54,400 nt of DNA from Phocaeicola coprophilus DSM 18228 = JCM 13818. Its GTDB lineage: Bacteria; Bacteroidota; Bacteroidia; Bacteroidales; Bacteroidaceae. The notes under the pieces are model-generated. The model worked only from the letters and a program-made list of their open reading frames with translations. It was not told the DNA's origin and searched no databases. The stretch is taken from positions 201,280-255,679 of the forward strand of contig NZ_EQ973632.1 in NCBI RefSeq assembly GCF_000157915.1, in the 5' to 3' direction. Below are positions 41,708-50,168 of the stretch, one piece after another (position 1 is the first letter of the stretch; every line of letters begins with the position of its first letter). A program made the translations under genes and the position numbers.

Positions 41708-42808
41708 ATGAAGAAAAGTATTTTATGGGTGGCTGCCGGTATGATGACACTGGCTGCCTGCCAGAAACAGGCTGGTTATACCATTCAGGGAACCGTTGAA
41801 GGAGTTGCCGATGGTGACACCGTTTATTTGCAGAACTTTGAAAACAACAACCTGGTGAAGATTGATTCTGCTATCGTAAAGAACGGTACCTTTGAATTCA
41901 AAGGTCAGGCCGACTCAATCGTCAAGAGCAGCTATGTAACTTACATGAAGAACGACAAGCGCATGCTGACCCTGTTGTTTGTTGAAAACGGAAACATCAA
42001 AGTTGCTTTGAATGAAAAGGACAGCCAGGTTTCAGGTACCCCTTGCAATGATACCTATCAGAACTTCATGACCTCTTACAAGGCTATCGGAGAAGAGCTG
42101 AAAGCTATCTACACCAAGGCTCAGCAGGATTCTACACTGACCGCCGAACAACGTGATTCACTCATGACTCTTCTGGACGAAAAGCAGGAACAGGGAATGG
42201 ACAAAGTCTATCAGACAATCTCTGACTGTATCGAAACTCCGGTAGGTGTACATCTGCTCGTATCTTTCGCATCTTCATTTGACATCGAAAAGGTAGAACC
42301 GCTTCTGAACAAGATCCCTGCCGCTTATGCCAACGATGAAGGTGTGGTAGCTCTGAAGGAACATGCCGCTACGGTAGCCAAGACCGCGGTAGGCAAGAAG
42401 TTCATTGATTTTGAAATGAATACTCCGGAAGGAAAGAGCGTGAAATTGTCTGACTTTATCTCCAAGAACAAATATACACTGATCGACTTCTGGGCAAGCT
42501 GGTGCGGTCCCTGCCGTCAGGAAATGCCGAATGTTGTTGCCGCTTACAATGAATTCAAGGCTAAAGGATTCGGTATCGTAGGTGTATCTCTGGACAACAA
42601 CCTGGAAAGCTGGAAAAAGGCTATCAAGGATCTGAACATTACCTGGGCTCAGATGTCTGACCTGAAGGGATGGCAATGTGAAGGTGCTGCCCTGTATGGC
42701 GTACGTGCGATTCCGGCTACCGTACTGGTTGATCAGGAAGGTACTATCGTTGCCCGCAACCTGCGTGGTGATGAATTGAAAGCCAAATTGGCTGAATTGA
42801 TGAAATAA
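41708..42808 (+). CDS. Thioredoxin-like lipoprotein with DUF4369-like domain
   Basis: 366 aa from MKKSILWVAAGMMTLAACQK; the Cys18 lipobox (LAAC) sets this start and predicts a lipoprotein. Residues about 22-120 (YTIQGTVEGVADGDTVYLQN) form the DUF4369-like beta domain common in Bacteroidota. The C-terminal domain (about 235-366) is a TlpA/AhpC-type thioredoxin fold with WASWCGPCRQEMP (Cys266 and Cys269) and the cis-Pro in VRAIPATVLV. It would act as a periplasmic or surface thiol-disulfide reductase. The codon use is noticeably more uniform than in neighbours (many GGT, AAC, CTG), suggesting strong expression. Own promoter and terminator. Confidence 0.93.
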   Translation: MKKSILWVAAGMMTLAACQKQAGYTIQGTVEGVADGDTVYLQNFENNNLVKIDSAIVKNGTFEFKGQADSIVKSSYVTYMKNDKRMLTLLFVENGNIKVALNEKDSQVSGTPCNDTYQNFMTSYKAIGEELKAIYTKAQQDSTLTAEQRDSLMTLLDEKQEQGMDKVYQTISDCIETPVGVHLLVSFASSFDIEKVEPLLNKIPAAYANDEGVVALKEHAATVAKTAVGKKFIDFEMNTPEGKSVKLSDFISKNKYTLIDFWASWCGPCRQEMPNVVAAYNEFKAKGFGIVGVSLDNNLESWKKAIKDLNITWAQMSDLKGWQCEGAALYGVRAIPATVLVDQEGTIVARNLRGDELKAKLAELMK

Positions 42809-42829
42809 ACCTTTGTTAAATTAAATTCG

Positions 42830-42890
42830 GCACACAGGCGGGGCGGGCTTCCGTGAGGAAAGATGTTCCCAAATGCCTGTGTGCATTTTT
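42830..42890 (+). terminator. Terminator of the thioredoxin-like gene
   Basis: GCACACAGGC (42830-42839) pairs with GCCTGTGTGC (42875-42884), followed by ATTTTTT. Confidence 0.85.
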
Positions 42891-42914
42891 TATGTCCGTA
42901 TGTTCCGGAGCGGA

Positions 42915-44519
42915 TCAGATCATATCTTCGCCGGTTCTGATGACCGGAACACGTACGGTCTTGTGGAACGGAATGAAGCGTGACACAACCGCAATGACCA
43001 GTGTTACGGCAAAAAGCCATCCCAGGATATCTTTCAAAGCCAGAAGCGTACCCTGTTGCTGGAGAATGGTGTAAAGTGTATTGTTGGCCAGCTGGGTGGC
43101 TTCATCTATGCCATGTCCTTGGGCCAGGCTGCTTCCCAGAGTCGATTGCCAGCGTGTTGCGGCCAGCGGGTCCGTAGCGGTCAGGGTTTCCGAGAGCTCC
43201 ACCATGTATTTCTGCTGGAGGCGGTAGAGCGTGTTGCTATAAAAGGCCGAAGCGATGACGGGTGTAAGTACCGATCGGAAAGTGATCAGGAAAAAAGCAT
43301 TGGAAAGCAGATACTTGGGATGAAGGTCTTCCACGGCAAAAAGAGCGAAAGCAATGATCAGAACCATCATGCCCACTCCGCGCAGGAACATGGGAAGATA
43401 GAGCATTTCGTAGGTACTGTCCGGAGAGATCCCGAAATAAAGCATGCCGAAGAACAGGGCAAAACATCCCATACCGCCGGCAATGAGAAAACGGAAACGC
43501 CAGCGTTGCCACCGGAACCACCAGAAGCAGATGAAAGCTCCGGCCAGATAACCGGGAAGGAGCCAGATATAGAGTGTGTAGCTATGCGTATTGTCTACAC
43601 GCAGGATGGTGGTCAGATAGCTGGTGAGCAGGCTGGTAGAGGTACTGAAGAACATAACCATCATCATGTAGAAATAACCCAGAATGGCTTTCCACTGGAA
43701 GAGTGGCTTCAGGCTTACGAAAGGATGGGTTGAGTGGAACTGCTCCCAGAGAAATATTGCCACGAGCAGAGGAGCGATGACAATATAGGTACAGATGCGT
43801 CGGGAAGCCATCCAGTCGAGAGTTTTGCCGTAGGTGATGACGTAGATAAGCATCAGAACACCGGTGGCGATGATGAGCATCTCGCGCGGATGAAGTTCTT
43901 TCCAGGGGATGGGACGTGAAGGACGGTCATGACGGAAGAAGAGAATGACCGCCAGGATAGCCACGAGCAGGAGCAGCATCATGAAGTAATACATGTATTT
44001 CCAGTCGTAATGATAGGCCAACAGAGCAGTAATGACCATGGAGAGTTGTCCGCCTCCGAATACCAGCGGATAAAAATAAGCATAGAATTCACTTCGCACA
44101 TCCTTGGGGCTGAAGATAAACTTGATGCGCCGGATGACCCACAACATCAGGAAACCTTTCAGAAATCCGATGACAAAGCTGGCGGCAATGAGCAGGTCGA
44201 TATTGGCCTGACGGGCACAGAACCAGCTCAGGAAAAACTGGAGGACCAGATCGGCCAGCAGGAGTGATTTGCCGGACAAGGCTCCCAGAATCTTGGGAAC
44301 AATCGGATAAGATACGGCCATGCCTGCCGATGCCGCATAATAGCCTATGGTAATGTCTTCGGTATAGACTCCCAGGGTGTTCGATACCTCTACCATGCTA
44401 CCGGTGTAAGTTCCGTTCAGCATGGCGATGGGAAGCATGATGAGGAAGACCGTAGCGACGGCTATCCGGTCGGGAACCCACGTACGGACAGGTATTTCAA
44501 GTTCACGGGCTGTTTTCAT
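42915..44519 (-). CDS. MFS drug efflux transporter (EmrB/DHA2-like)
   Basis: 534 aa with about fourteen hydrophobic segments, the layout of DHA2-family drug:proton antiporters such as EmrB. Examples are VATVFLIMLPIAMLNGTYTG, FFMMLLLLVAILAVILFF and YFYMMMVMFFSTSTSLLTSYL. Loop motif conservation is modest, as usual for the Bacteroidota branch. Its start overlaps the stop of the HlyD-type gene by 4 nt, and the upstream order MarR-TolC-HlyD-MFS forms a complete tripartite pump with its regulator. Probable export of hydrophobic toxicants; the substrate is not predictable. Confidence 0.9.
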   Translation of the reverse strand: MKTARELEIPVRTWVPDRIAVATVFLIMLPIAMLNGTYTGSMVEVSNTLGVYTEDITIGYYAASAGMAVSYPIVPKILGALSGKSLLLADLVLQFFLSWFCARQANIDLLIAASFVIGFLKGFLMLWVIRRIKFIFSPKDVRSEFYAYFYPLVFGGGQLSMVITALLAYHYDWKYMYYFMMLLLLVAILAVILFFRHDRPSRPIPWKELHPREMLIIATGVLMLIYVITYGKTLDWMASRRICTYIVIAPLLVAIFLWEQFHSTHPFVSLKPLFQWKAILGYFYMMMVMFFSTSTSLLTSYLTTILRVDNTHSYTLYIWLLPGYLAGAFICFWWFRWQRWRFRFLIAGGMGCFALFFGMLYFGISPDSTYEMLYLPMFLRGVGMMVLIIAFALFAVEDLHPKYLLSNAFFLITFRSVLTPVIASAFYSNTLYRLQQKYMVELSETLTATDPLAATRWQSTLGSSLAQGHGIDEATQLANNTLYTILQQQGTLLALKDILGWLFAVTLVIAVVSRFIPFHKTVRVPVIRTGEDMI

Positions 44520-45586
44520 TTCTTTCTCAGAGCTTCGGTTTCGACCATCATGCCTGCCCGCAGGAGGCTCATGTATTTTTCGTCGGCTTCATCCAGATCG
44601 ATGCGCACGGGGATGCGTTGTTGCACTTTCACGAAGTTGCCGGCCGAGTTGTCCGTGGGAACCAGCGAGTACTTGGAGCCTGTTGCTTCGGAGATAGCGG
44701 TGACATGTCCGTGCAGAACCTTTCCGGGAAGTCCGTCTACTTTGATGCGCACAGGCTGTCCGATGTAAATATTCGCTATCTGGGTTTCACGATAATTGGC
44801 GGTAATCCATTTACCCGACTGACGTACGATGTACGACAGGGTTTGTCCGGCGCTGACATATTGTCCCGGTTCCAGGGTACGCCGTCCCATATAGCCACTG
44901 TACGGAGCGGTGACAACGGTGTATGAAAGATTCAGGTTGGCAAGGTCAAGTGCAGCTTCGGCACGCAGGATCCCGGCTTCCACTCCGACCTGCTTCTTGC
45001 TGGTTTCGTCATACTGGGAGTGGGCAGCTTCCTTCTGGCGCAGAAGAGCATCATAGTGGGCACGTGCCGCTTCATAACTGGCCTTGGCCTGGTCATATTG
45101 TTGTTCGGGGACAGACTCTTCCTTTAGCAGACGTTCATAGCGCCGGTAGTCCTGTTCGGTCTGCCAGAGTCTGGCTTTGGCTTCGGCCAGGTTGGCATCC
45201 TGTTCGGCGATGCGGGTATGAGAAGTCCGTATGCCGGAAGTCAGCACGTCGCGCGATCCCTGTGCGTCGAGGAGGGAAGCTTCCGCTTCTTTCTGGCGGA
45301 TCAGGTATTCCCGGTTGTCGAGGACGACGAGTGTGTCACCCTCGTGTACGAACTGATGTTCGCGGAATCTCACTTCCTGAATGTATCCGGCCACCCGTAC
45401 GTTGACCGGTGCGATGTACTGGTCGACGAAAGCATCGTTGGTGATTTCGTAATTGATGTAACGCCAGAAATAGTTGGCCGTCCAGACCAGTCCTGATCCG
45501 GCGATAAGCAGGCAGACAATGTTCAGGATGATGTTGCGTCGTTTTTGTCTCTTCAGACGCTTGTATTTCAAATGGAGTACTGACAT
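44516..45586 (-). CDS. HlyD/EmrA-type efflux adaptor
   Basis: 356 aa. One N-terminal membrane segment (ILNIVCLLIAGSGLVWTANYF, about 20-40) is followed by a lipoyl half (VRVAGYIQEVRFREHQFVHEGDTL), a long Ala/Glu/Gln-rich helical hairpin (about 85-205), a second lipoyl half (VVTAPYSGYMGRRTLEPGQYVSAGQTL) and a beta-barrel with VKVQQRIPVRI. This is EmrA layout, which joins MFS pump and TolC channel. It overlaps the MFS gene by 4 nt and follows tolC by 33 nt. Confidence 0.92.
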   Translation of the reverse strand: MSVLHLKYKRLKRQKRRNIILNIVCLLIAGSGLVWTANYFWRYINYEITNDAFVDQYIAPVNVRVAGYIQEVRFREHQFVHEGDTLVVLDNREYLIRQKEAEASLLDAQGSRDVLTSGIRTSHTRIAEQDANLAEAKARLWQTEQDYRRYERLLKEESVPEQQYDQAKASYEAARAHYDALLRQKEAAHSQYDETSKKQVGVEAGILRAEAALDLANLNLSYTVVTAPYSGYMGRRTLEPGQYVSAGQTLSYIVRQSGKWITANYRETQIANIYIGQPVRIKVDGLPGKVLHGHVTAISEATGSKYSLVPTDNSAGNFVKVQQRIPVRIDLDEADEKYMSLLRAGMMVETEALRKK

Positions 45587-45619
45587 GGCGGTTTCTGATT
45601 GTTAACGGTATGAATGGGG

Positions 45620-46936
45620 TTACAGGTTTCCGATGGCCCGTTGAAGTTCATAATAGGTGTAAATGACCTGTGTGCGTGCCGTAGTGAGTTGCAATTCGGC
45701 ATTGAGCCGCAGGTTGTCGGCGTCAAGCAGATCGGTCAGGATGGCCAGCTGGTTCATATAGCGGTTTCGCATGATCCGGTAGTTCTCCTCGGCCTGTTTT
45801 ACCGAGAGTTTCAGGGATTCCACCCGGTCGGTAGCTTCGTGATGCTTGAGCAGGGCTGCCTGTACTTTCATACGGATGTCTTGCCGTTTCTGTTCTTCGG
45901 TGTTGCGCATCAGAAGTACGTTTTGCCGGGCCTCGTTCATGCGGTGCCGGTTGCGGTAGAGCGCCGAAAGAGGATAGGAGAGTGAGAGTCCGATGTTCCA
46001 GTTGTTGTTATAAAGGTCGGCCATGGTGCGTGAAACGGGTCGGGCCAGGGTATTCGAGGCGGTTAGTGAAAGCCGTGGAAGCTGTTCGGCCCGTGTCAGT
46101 GCAATGTTGTTTTCGGCCAGTTCCGTCTGTTTCCGGATGAGCTGCATGGCCGGATCGGAAAGGAATGCCCGGTCCACATACTCTCCGTAGGTACCGGCCT
46201 GGAAAGTCTGTTCCAGCAGGGTTGTATCCGGGATCAGGAGCAATCTTTCGTCCATGCCCAGCAGAATGTCCAGCCGTTGGGATACCAGCCGGATATTGTT
46301 TCGGGTTTCGGTGACGGCCAGCCGGTCGTTGGTCAGTTGCATTTCACTCCGGAGAACGTCATTGTTTGTGATAATGCCTTCTTCCTTCATTCGCCAGATG
46401 TCCTTGAGCCTGCGTTCAGACTCCTCAATGTTCCGGTTGAGTACCCGGTCCTGTTTGTAGAGGCTGAACAGGTTCAGATATTGCTCGAGCAGTTCCAGTT
46501 TGATGTCTGCCCGGTCGGTTGCAGTCTGAAGCCGTGCGATGTCCTGCTCCAGTCCGGCTTTGCGGATGGAATATTTGATTTTTCCTCCCTGATAGAGAGG
46601 CTGGGTAAAATCGACGGTGTAGTTCTGTTGCCAGTCGGGAGTGTCGGGGCGGGTCGGATCATTCAGTCCGCTTTGCCATACGACAGGTTGTCCCAGCACC
46701 CCTCCTTTCAGACCGATGGAGATATCAGGCATCCGGGCGGTTCGTGCATCGCGTATGCGCTCTTCGGCCATCTGCTCTTTCAGACGATCGGCATGAAGCT
46801 GGAGGTGCTGTTCCGCTCCCCGTGCAAACAACTCATCCAGACTGATCCGGAGGGAATCATGCTGGGCATAGGTGGTAAACGGAATGCATAAGGAGAGAAA
46901 AAATGTTGACAAAAAATCAATAGGTCTCAATGGCAT
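45620..46936 (-). CDS. TolC family outer membrane protein
   Basis: 438 aa with a signal peptide (FLSTFFLSLCIPFTTYAQ). Two TolC repeats form the alpha-barrel: helices such as YTVDFTQPLYQGGKIKYSI, LRSEMQLTNDRLAVTETRN and the second-repeat NIGLSLSYPLSALYRNRHRM. It forms the outer-membrane exit duct. Its start overlaps the end of the MarR gene by 20 nt, so the operon is tightly packed. It is intact, in contrast to the frameshifted tolC of the sigma-54 locus, and could in principle substitute for it. Confidence 0.92.
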   Translation of the reverse strand: MPLRPIDFLSTFFLSLCIPFTTYAQHDSLRISLDELFARGAEQHLQLHADRLKEQMAEERIRDARTARMPDISIGLKGGVLGQPVVWQSGLNDPTRPDTPDWQQNYTVDFTQPLYQGGKIKYSIRKAGLEQDIARLQTATDRADIKLELLEQYLNLFSLYKQDRVLNRNIEESERRLKDIWRMKEEGIITNNDVLRSEMQLTNDRLAVTETRNNIRLVSQRLDILLGMDERLLLIPDTTLLEQTFQAGTYGEYVDRAFLSDPAMQLIRKQTELAENNIALTRAEQLPRLSLTASNTLARPVSRTMADLYNNNWNIGLSLSYPLSALYRNRHRMNEARQNVLLMRNTEEQKRQDIRMKVQAALLKHHEATDRVESLKLSVKQAEENYRIMRNRYMNQLAILTDLLDADNLRLNAELQLTTARTQVIYTYYELQRAIGNL

Positions 46937-47357
46937 GCTGCAAGTCCTTTAATAATTTGTCGGTCAGCTTGATCTGTTCTTTTCCCAGGATTCTTTCCAG
47001 GCGGTCGTAATATTCCTTGAGTTGCGGGGCAATCCTTTGGTGAAATTCTTCTCCTTTTTCGGTGAGATAGACCAGCTTGTTGCGCCGGTCTTTCGGATTT
47101 TCATGCCGGCAGACCAATCCTTTGCGTTCCAGATTTGTCATGAGACTGGTCAGGCAGGCTTTGTCTTTGGCAGTCCGTTCTGCCAGAGTCTGCTGGGTGA
47201 CCCCCTGTTCGCTCCAGAGACAACTCATGATCTGTAACATTTCGAAGGTAATCCCTGCATTGGAGTTCCGTAGCAGGCGTTGCATAGCGTGACGTGATGC
47301 CATACGGGTGCGTATCAGCTGCATGATACACTCTCTTGAAGTAATTTTCTCGTTCAT
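46917..47357 (-). CDS. MarR family transcriptional regulator
   Basis: 146 aa from MNEKITSRECIMQLIRTRMA (47357); the longer reading frame reaching 47462 would run through the promoter. The winged helix-turn-helix is clear: GVTQQTLAERTAKDKACLTSLMTNLERKGLVCRHENPKDRRNKLVYLTEKG, here noted by its parts, with the DxRxxxxxLT wing (PKDRRNKLVYLT). It heads the MarR-TolC-HlyD-MFS operon and is the likely repressor, released by the pump's substrates. The promoter -7 is at 47382-47389 and a weak inverted repeat (GAATTA..TAATTC) lies just beyond. Confidence 0.9.
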   Translation of the reverse strand: MNEKITSRECIMQLIRTRMASRHAMQRLLRNSNAGITFEMLQIMSCLWSEQGVTQQTLAERTAKDKACLTSLMTNLERKGLVCRHENPKDRRNKLVYLTEKGEEFHQRIAPQLKEYYDRLERILGKEQIKLTDKLLKDLQHAIETY

Positions 47358-47381
47358 TTCTGTTAATCTTGAATATGGGTG

Positions 47382-47389
47382 CAAAGATA
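47382..47389 (-). promoter_or_regulatory. -7 element for the marR-tolC-hlyD-MFS operon
   Basis: Minus-strand TATCTTTG (plus CAAAGATA), 25 nt before the MarR ATG. No clear -33. Confidence 0.5.
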
Positions 47390-47398
47390 GTGTTTTTT

Positions 47399-47428
47399 GA
47401 ATTATTTGGTATAATATTAAACTAATTC
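47399..47428. promoter_or_regulatory. Possible MarR operator (weak inverted repeat)
   Basis: GAATTA (47399-47404) and TAATTC (47423-47428) flank an AT-rich centre that includes the 8-bp palindrome TAATATTA. The position overlaps the expected -33 zone. AT-rich inverted repeats are common by chance. Confidence 0.3.
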
Positions 47429-47530
47429 TTATCCGGGAACTGTGTTTTTTTCTTTCGTGCAATATTTCCGTAATATGGAAATCCCCTTTTCCGTTCCTGT
47501 TTCAGGGAGGAGAAGGGGAGAAATCGTTTT

Positions 47531-48556
47531 TCAGAGTAAACTGATCAGTGTATCCACGTCTGCTTCACGGGTTGCCCAGCTGGTGACGAAACGTACGACG
47601 GTTTCCGTTTCTCCTCTTGGTCCCCAGAGTTCGAAAGTTGCTTCCTGTGCAAGGCGGTCAATCGTCTCATTGGGCAGGCATACGAATTGCTGGTTGGTGG
47701 GAGAATCGAGATGCAGGCGGTATCCTTTCTGTACGAAAGCCTGCTTCAGTTTCAGGGCGAGGCGCACCGCATGTGCTCCGAGCCGCTCGTAGAGGCCGTC
47801 GGTGAAAAGTGTTTCAAACTGGATACCCAGCAGACGTCCCTTGGCCAGCAAGGCTCCGTGTTGCTTGATCAGTGGGAAGAAGTGTGGCAAGCGTTTCGGG
47901 TCGGGTGCGACAACCGCTTCTCCGAAGAGCGTTCCGACTTTGGTCCCGCCGATGTAGAATGCGTCACAGAGGCGTGCAATGTCCTTGAGAGTGACGTTTG
48001 TTCCGGGAGAGGCCAGTCCGTATCCCAGGCGTGCTCCGTCCATATAAAGCGGAATATGAGCTTCGCGGCATACGCGGCTCAGATCCTCCAGTTCATCGAG
48101 CGTATAAAGTGTGCCGTATTCGGTGGGATGGGAGATGTAGACCATTCCCGGGGCAACCATGTGCTCATAGGTTTCGTCGCGGTAGAAGTCGGTGATGTAG
48201 GCTTTCACCTCGTTGGCCCGTAGCTTGCCTTCGTGCTGGGGCAGGGTAATCACTTTGTGGCCGGTGGCTTCGATGGCTCCCGATTCGTGTACGTTGATAT
48301 GGGCGGTTTCTGCGGCCAGAACTCCTTCGTGGTGAGCCAGAAGCCCGTCGATGACGGTTGCGTTGGTCTGTGTACCTCCTACCAGGAAATGTACGGCTGC
48401 TCCGGGCTGTCCGCATGCCTTGCGGATCAGTTCCTTTGCACGGGCGGTATAGGGATCATTTCCATATCCTGCGGTCTGTTCCAGATTGGTTTCGGTCAGG
48501 CGCCGTATCACTTCCGGATGGGCACCTTCCATATAGTCTGTGTCAAAATGTATCAT
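47531..48556 (-). CDS. Low-specificity L-threonine aldolase
   Basis: 341 aa PLP enzyme of fold type I that splits L-threonine and L-allo-threonine to glycine and acetaldehyde. Motifs: DTDYMEGAHPEVIRRL at the start, GGTQTNATVIDGLL, HINVHESGAIEATGHKV, LYMDGARLGYGL (Asp and Arg contacting PLP) and FYIGGTKVGTLFGEAVV, whose Lys should carry the PLP Schiff base. Complete length. It is transcribed alone; minus-strand -7 TACCTTTG lies at 48585-48592. Confidence 0.93.
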   Translation of the reverse strand: MIHFDTDYMEGAHPEVIRRLTETNLEQTAGYGNDPYTARAKELIRKACGQPGAAVHFLVGGTQTNATVIDGLLAHHEGVLAAETAHINVHESGAIEATGHKVITLPQHEGKLRANEVKAYITDFYRDETYEHMVAPGMVYISHPTEYGTLYTLDELEDLSRVCREAHIPLYMDGARLGYGLASPGTNVTLKDIARLCDAFYIGGTKVGTLFGEAVVAPDPKRLPHFFPLIKQHGALLAKGRLLGIQFETLFTDGLYERLGAHAVRLALKLKQAFVQKGYRLHLDSPTNQQFVCLPNETIDRLAQEATFELWGPRGETETVVRFVTSWATREADVDTLISLL

Positions 48557-48584
48557 GTTGTATTTCTTTGTTTGATTAGCCTTG

Positions 48585-48592
48585 CAAAGGTA
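48585..48592 (-). promoter_or_regulatory. -7 element for threonine aldolase
   Basis: Minus-strand TACCTTTG (plus CAAAGGTA), 29 nt before the ATG. Divergent from the SpoU promoter. Confidence 0.5.
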
Positions 48593-48645
48593 ACAAAGAA
48601 AAGCCGAAAACCAGCAGGTGTATGCCGGTTGGAATAACTTTTTCG

Positions 48646-48653
48646 TATCTTTG
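48646..48653 (+). promoter_or_regulatory. -7 element for the SpoU methyltransferase gene
   Basis: TATCTTTG matches TAnnTTTG, 27 nt before the ATG at 48681. It supports that start over the longer frame from 48618. Confidence 0.55.
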
Positions 48654-48680
48654 CAAAGTTTAGAGACATTCTGTGAATAT

Positions 48681-49529
48681 ATGCCTGTGATAGAAATAAC
48701 TTCGCTGGACCATCCGGGAGTGGATGTGTTCAGCGCTTTGACCGAAGCTCAGTTGCGCAACCGGCTCGATCCGGCAAAAGGTGTTTTCATTGCCGAGAGT
48801 CCCAAGGTGATCCGGGTGGCTCTTGATGCCGGTTACGAGCCTTTGTCCCTGCTTTGTGAGCGCCGGCATCTGACGGGAGATGCGGCAGATATCCTTGCCA
48901 GGGTGGGAGATATTCCCGTGTACACCGGTGAGCGGGATTTGCTGGCCCGGCTGACCGGCTATACCCTGACGCGGGGAGTGCTTTGTGCCATGCGTCGTCC
49001 GTGTGTACGCGAAGTGGCAGAGGTGTGCAAGGATGCCCGTCGTGTCGTGGTGATTCATGGGGTGGTGGATACCACCAACATCGGAGCCATTTTCCGGTCG
49101 GCCGCAGCTTTGGGAATTGATGCCGTGTTGCTGACTCCCGACTCGTGTGATCCGTTGAACCGGCGGGCTGTACGTGTGTCTATGGGTTCCGTGTTTCTGG
49201 TTCCCTGGACATGGGCCGACCGTCCGCTGGAGTGCTTGAAAGAGCTTGGATTCAAGACGGCTGCTCTGGCCCTTACCGACCGTTCCGTGCCGTTGGACTA
49301 TCCGCTTCTCAAGCAGGAGTCCCGTCTGGCACTGGTGATGGGTACGGAGGGCGACGGTCTTCCTCAGACGGCCATTGACGGGGCTGATTACGTGGCCCGT
49401 ATTCCCATGTATCATGGAGTGGATTCACTGAATGTGGCGGCTGCTTCGGCCGTGGCTTTCTGGGAGCTCCGGCTTCCCGGTAATGTTTCAGGCGATGCCC
49501 AGCAGTTCGATGTCGAAGATCAGTGTTGA
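48681..49529 (+). CDS. TrmH/SpoU family RNA 2'-O-methyltransferase
   Basis: 282 aa from MPVIEITSLDHPGVDVF; the promoter -7 element inside the longer frame supports this start. An N-terminal substrate-binding part (GVFIAESPKVIRVALDAGYEP) precedes the SPOUT domain with motif 1 TTNIGAIFRSAAALGIDAV, motif 2 ALVMGTEGDGLP and motif 3 RIPMYHGVDSLNVAAASAVA. It methylates a ribose in tRNA or rRNA using SAM; the target is unknown. It is distinct from rlmB at 1751-2503. The 3' end overlaps the convergent FKBP gene by 42 nt. Confidence 0.88.
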   Translation: MPVIEITSLDHPGVDVFSALTEAQLRNRLDPAKGVFIAESPKVIRVALDAGYEPLSLLCERRHLTGDAADILARVGDIPVYTGERDLLARLTGYTLTRGVLCAMRRPCVREVAEVCKDARRVVVIHGVVDTTNIGAIFRSAAALGIDAVLLTPDSCDPLNRRAVRVSMGSVFLVPWTWADRPLECLKELGFKTAALALTDRSVPLDYPLLKQESRLALVMGTEGDGLPQTAIDGADYVARIPMYHGVDSLNVAAASAVAFWELRLPGNVSGDAQQFDVEDQC

Positions 49530-49919
49530 TCCTCCGGGAATACCCGGCTGGGAGAATTTGCCGTATCCCATTTCGGCAGGGATGTAGATTTCCCATCGGT
49601 CGCCTATGCACATCCGCTGGAGTGCGATGATCCATCCGTCGATCAGGTCACTCAACCGGAGGGCAGCCGGGATTCCTCCCCGTGTGTCGTCGAATATTCT
49701 TCCGTCGATGGTACGGCCGGTGTAGTGGACGGTGACGATGCTTCGTGGGCCGGGATGTTTGCCGTCAGCCCGTCCTTCGGCCAGTGATTTGTAACAGATC
49801 CCTTTCGGGAGCGGACTGACTCCCGTTTCTTTGCTCTTGCTGGCCAGCCAGTTGAGATTGGCCTGTGTATACTCTTTGCGATTGTTTTTCGTCTGAACTT
49901 GTTTTTTGTCTTTTTCCAT
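49488..49919 (-). CDS. FKBP-type peptidyl-prolyl cis-trans isomerase
   Basis: 143 aa without signal peptide; the N-terminal approximately 40 residues are basic and polar (MEKDKKQVQTKNNRKEY). The FKBP domain follows with SIVTVHYTGRTIDGRIFDD, GWIIALQRMCIGDRWEIYIP and the conserved end GYGKFSQPGIPGGSTLIFDIELL. Substitutions from the classic pattern are mild. It catalyses proline isomerisation in the cytoplasm or at ribosomes. It is convergent with the SpoU gene and overlaps it by 42 nt. Confidence 0.93.
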   Translation of the reverse strand: MEKDKKQVQTKNNRKEYTQANLNWLASKSKETGVSPLPKGICYKSLAEGRADGKHPGPRSIVTVHYTGRTIDGRIFDDTRGGIPAALRLSDLIDGWIIALQRMCIGDRWEIYIPAEMGYGKFSQPGIPGGSTLIFDIELLGIA

Positions 49920-49941
49920 GGTCGCTTCTTTTTCGTGTTCA

Positions 49942-49973
49942 CAAAGATACTTGCTCGTTTTCGGTCCGCCAAA
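49942..49973 (-). promoter_or_regulatory. Bacteroides-type promoter for the FKBP gene
   Basis: Minus-strand TATCTTTG (49942-49949) with TTTG (plus CAAA, 49970-49973) 20 bp upstream: a full -33/-7 match. Confidence 0.75.
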
Positions 49974-50131
49974 AATGAAAGGCCGGGTTTATGCAAAAAT
50001 CTGTTAACGGAAAGAAGTTTCTTCCGGAAATTATTTTTCGCAGGAAGAAAATATCGTTTTCCCTGTGGGGGAAAGTGTTTTCCTGATGCGTGTTTTCTTT
50101 CCCTTCTGTATGATTTTTCCCGGCCGCATTG

Positions 50132-50139
50132 TACCTTTG
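50132..50139 (+). promoter_or_regulatory. -7 element for the NimA-like gene
   Basis: TACCTTTG matches TAnnTTTG, 29 nt before the ATG at 50169. No matching -33. Confidence 0.5.
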
Positions 50140-50168
50140 TATTGTAATAACTCTCAAAAGACGGTGAT

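Noticed and set aside
47483-47518. Hairpin CCCCTTTTCC/GGAGAAGGGG after the threonine aldolase gene
   Set aside because: A good stem, but no T run follows on the minus strand, so it is not listed as a terminator.
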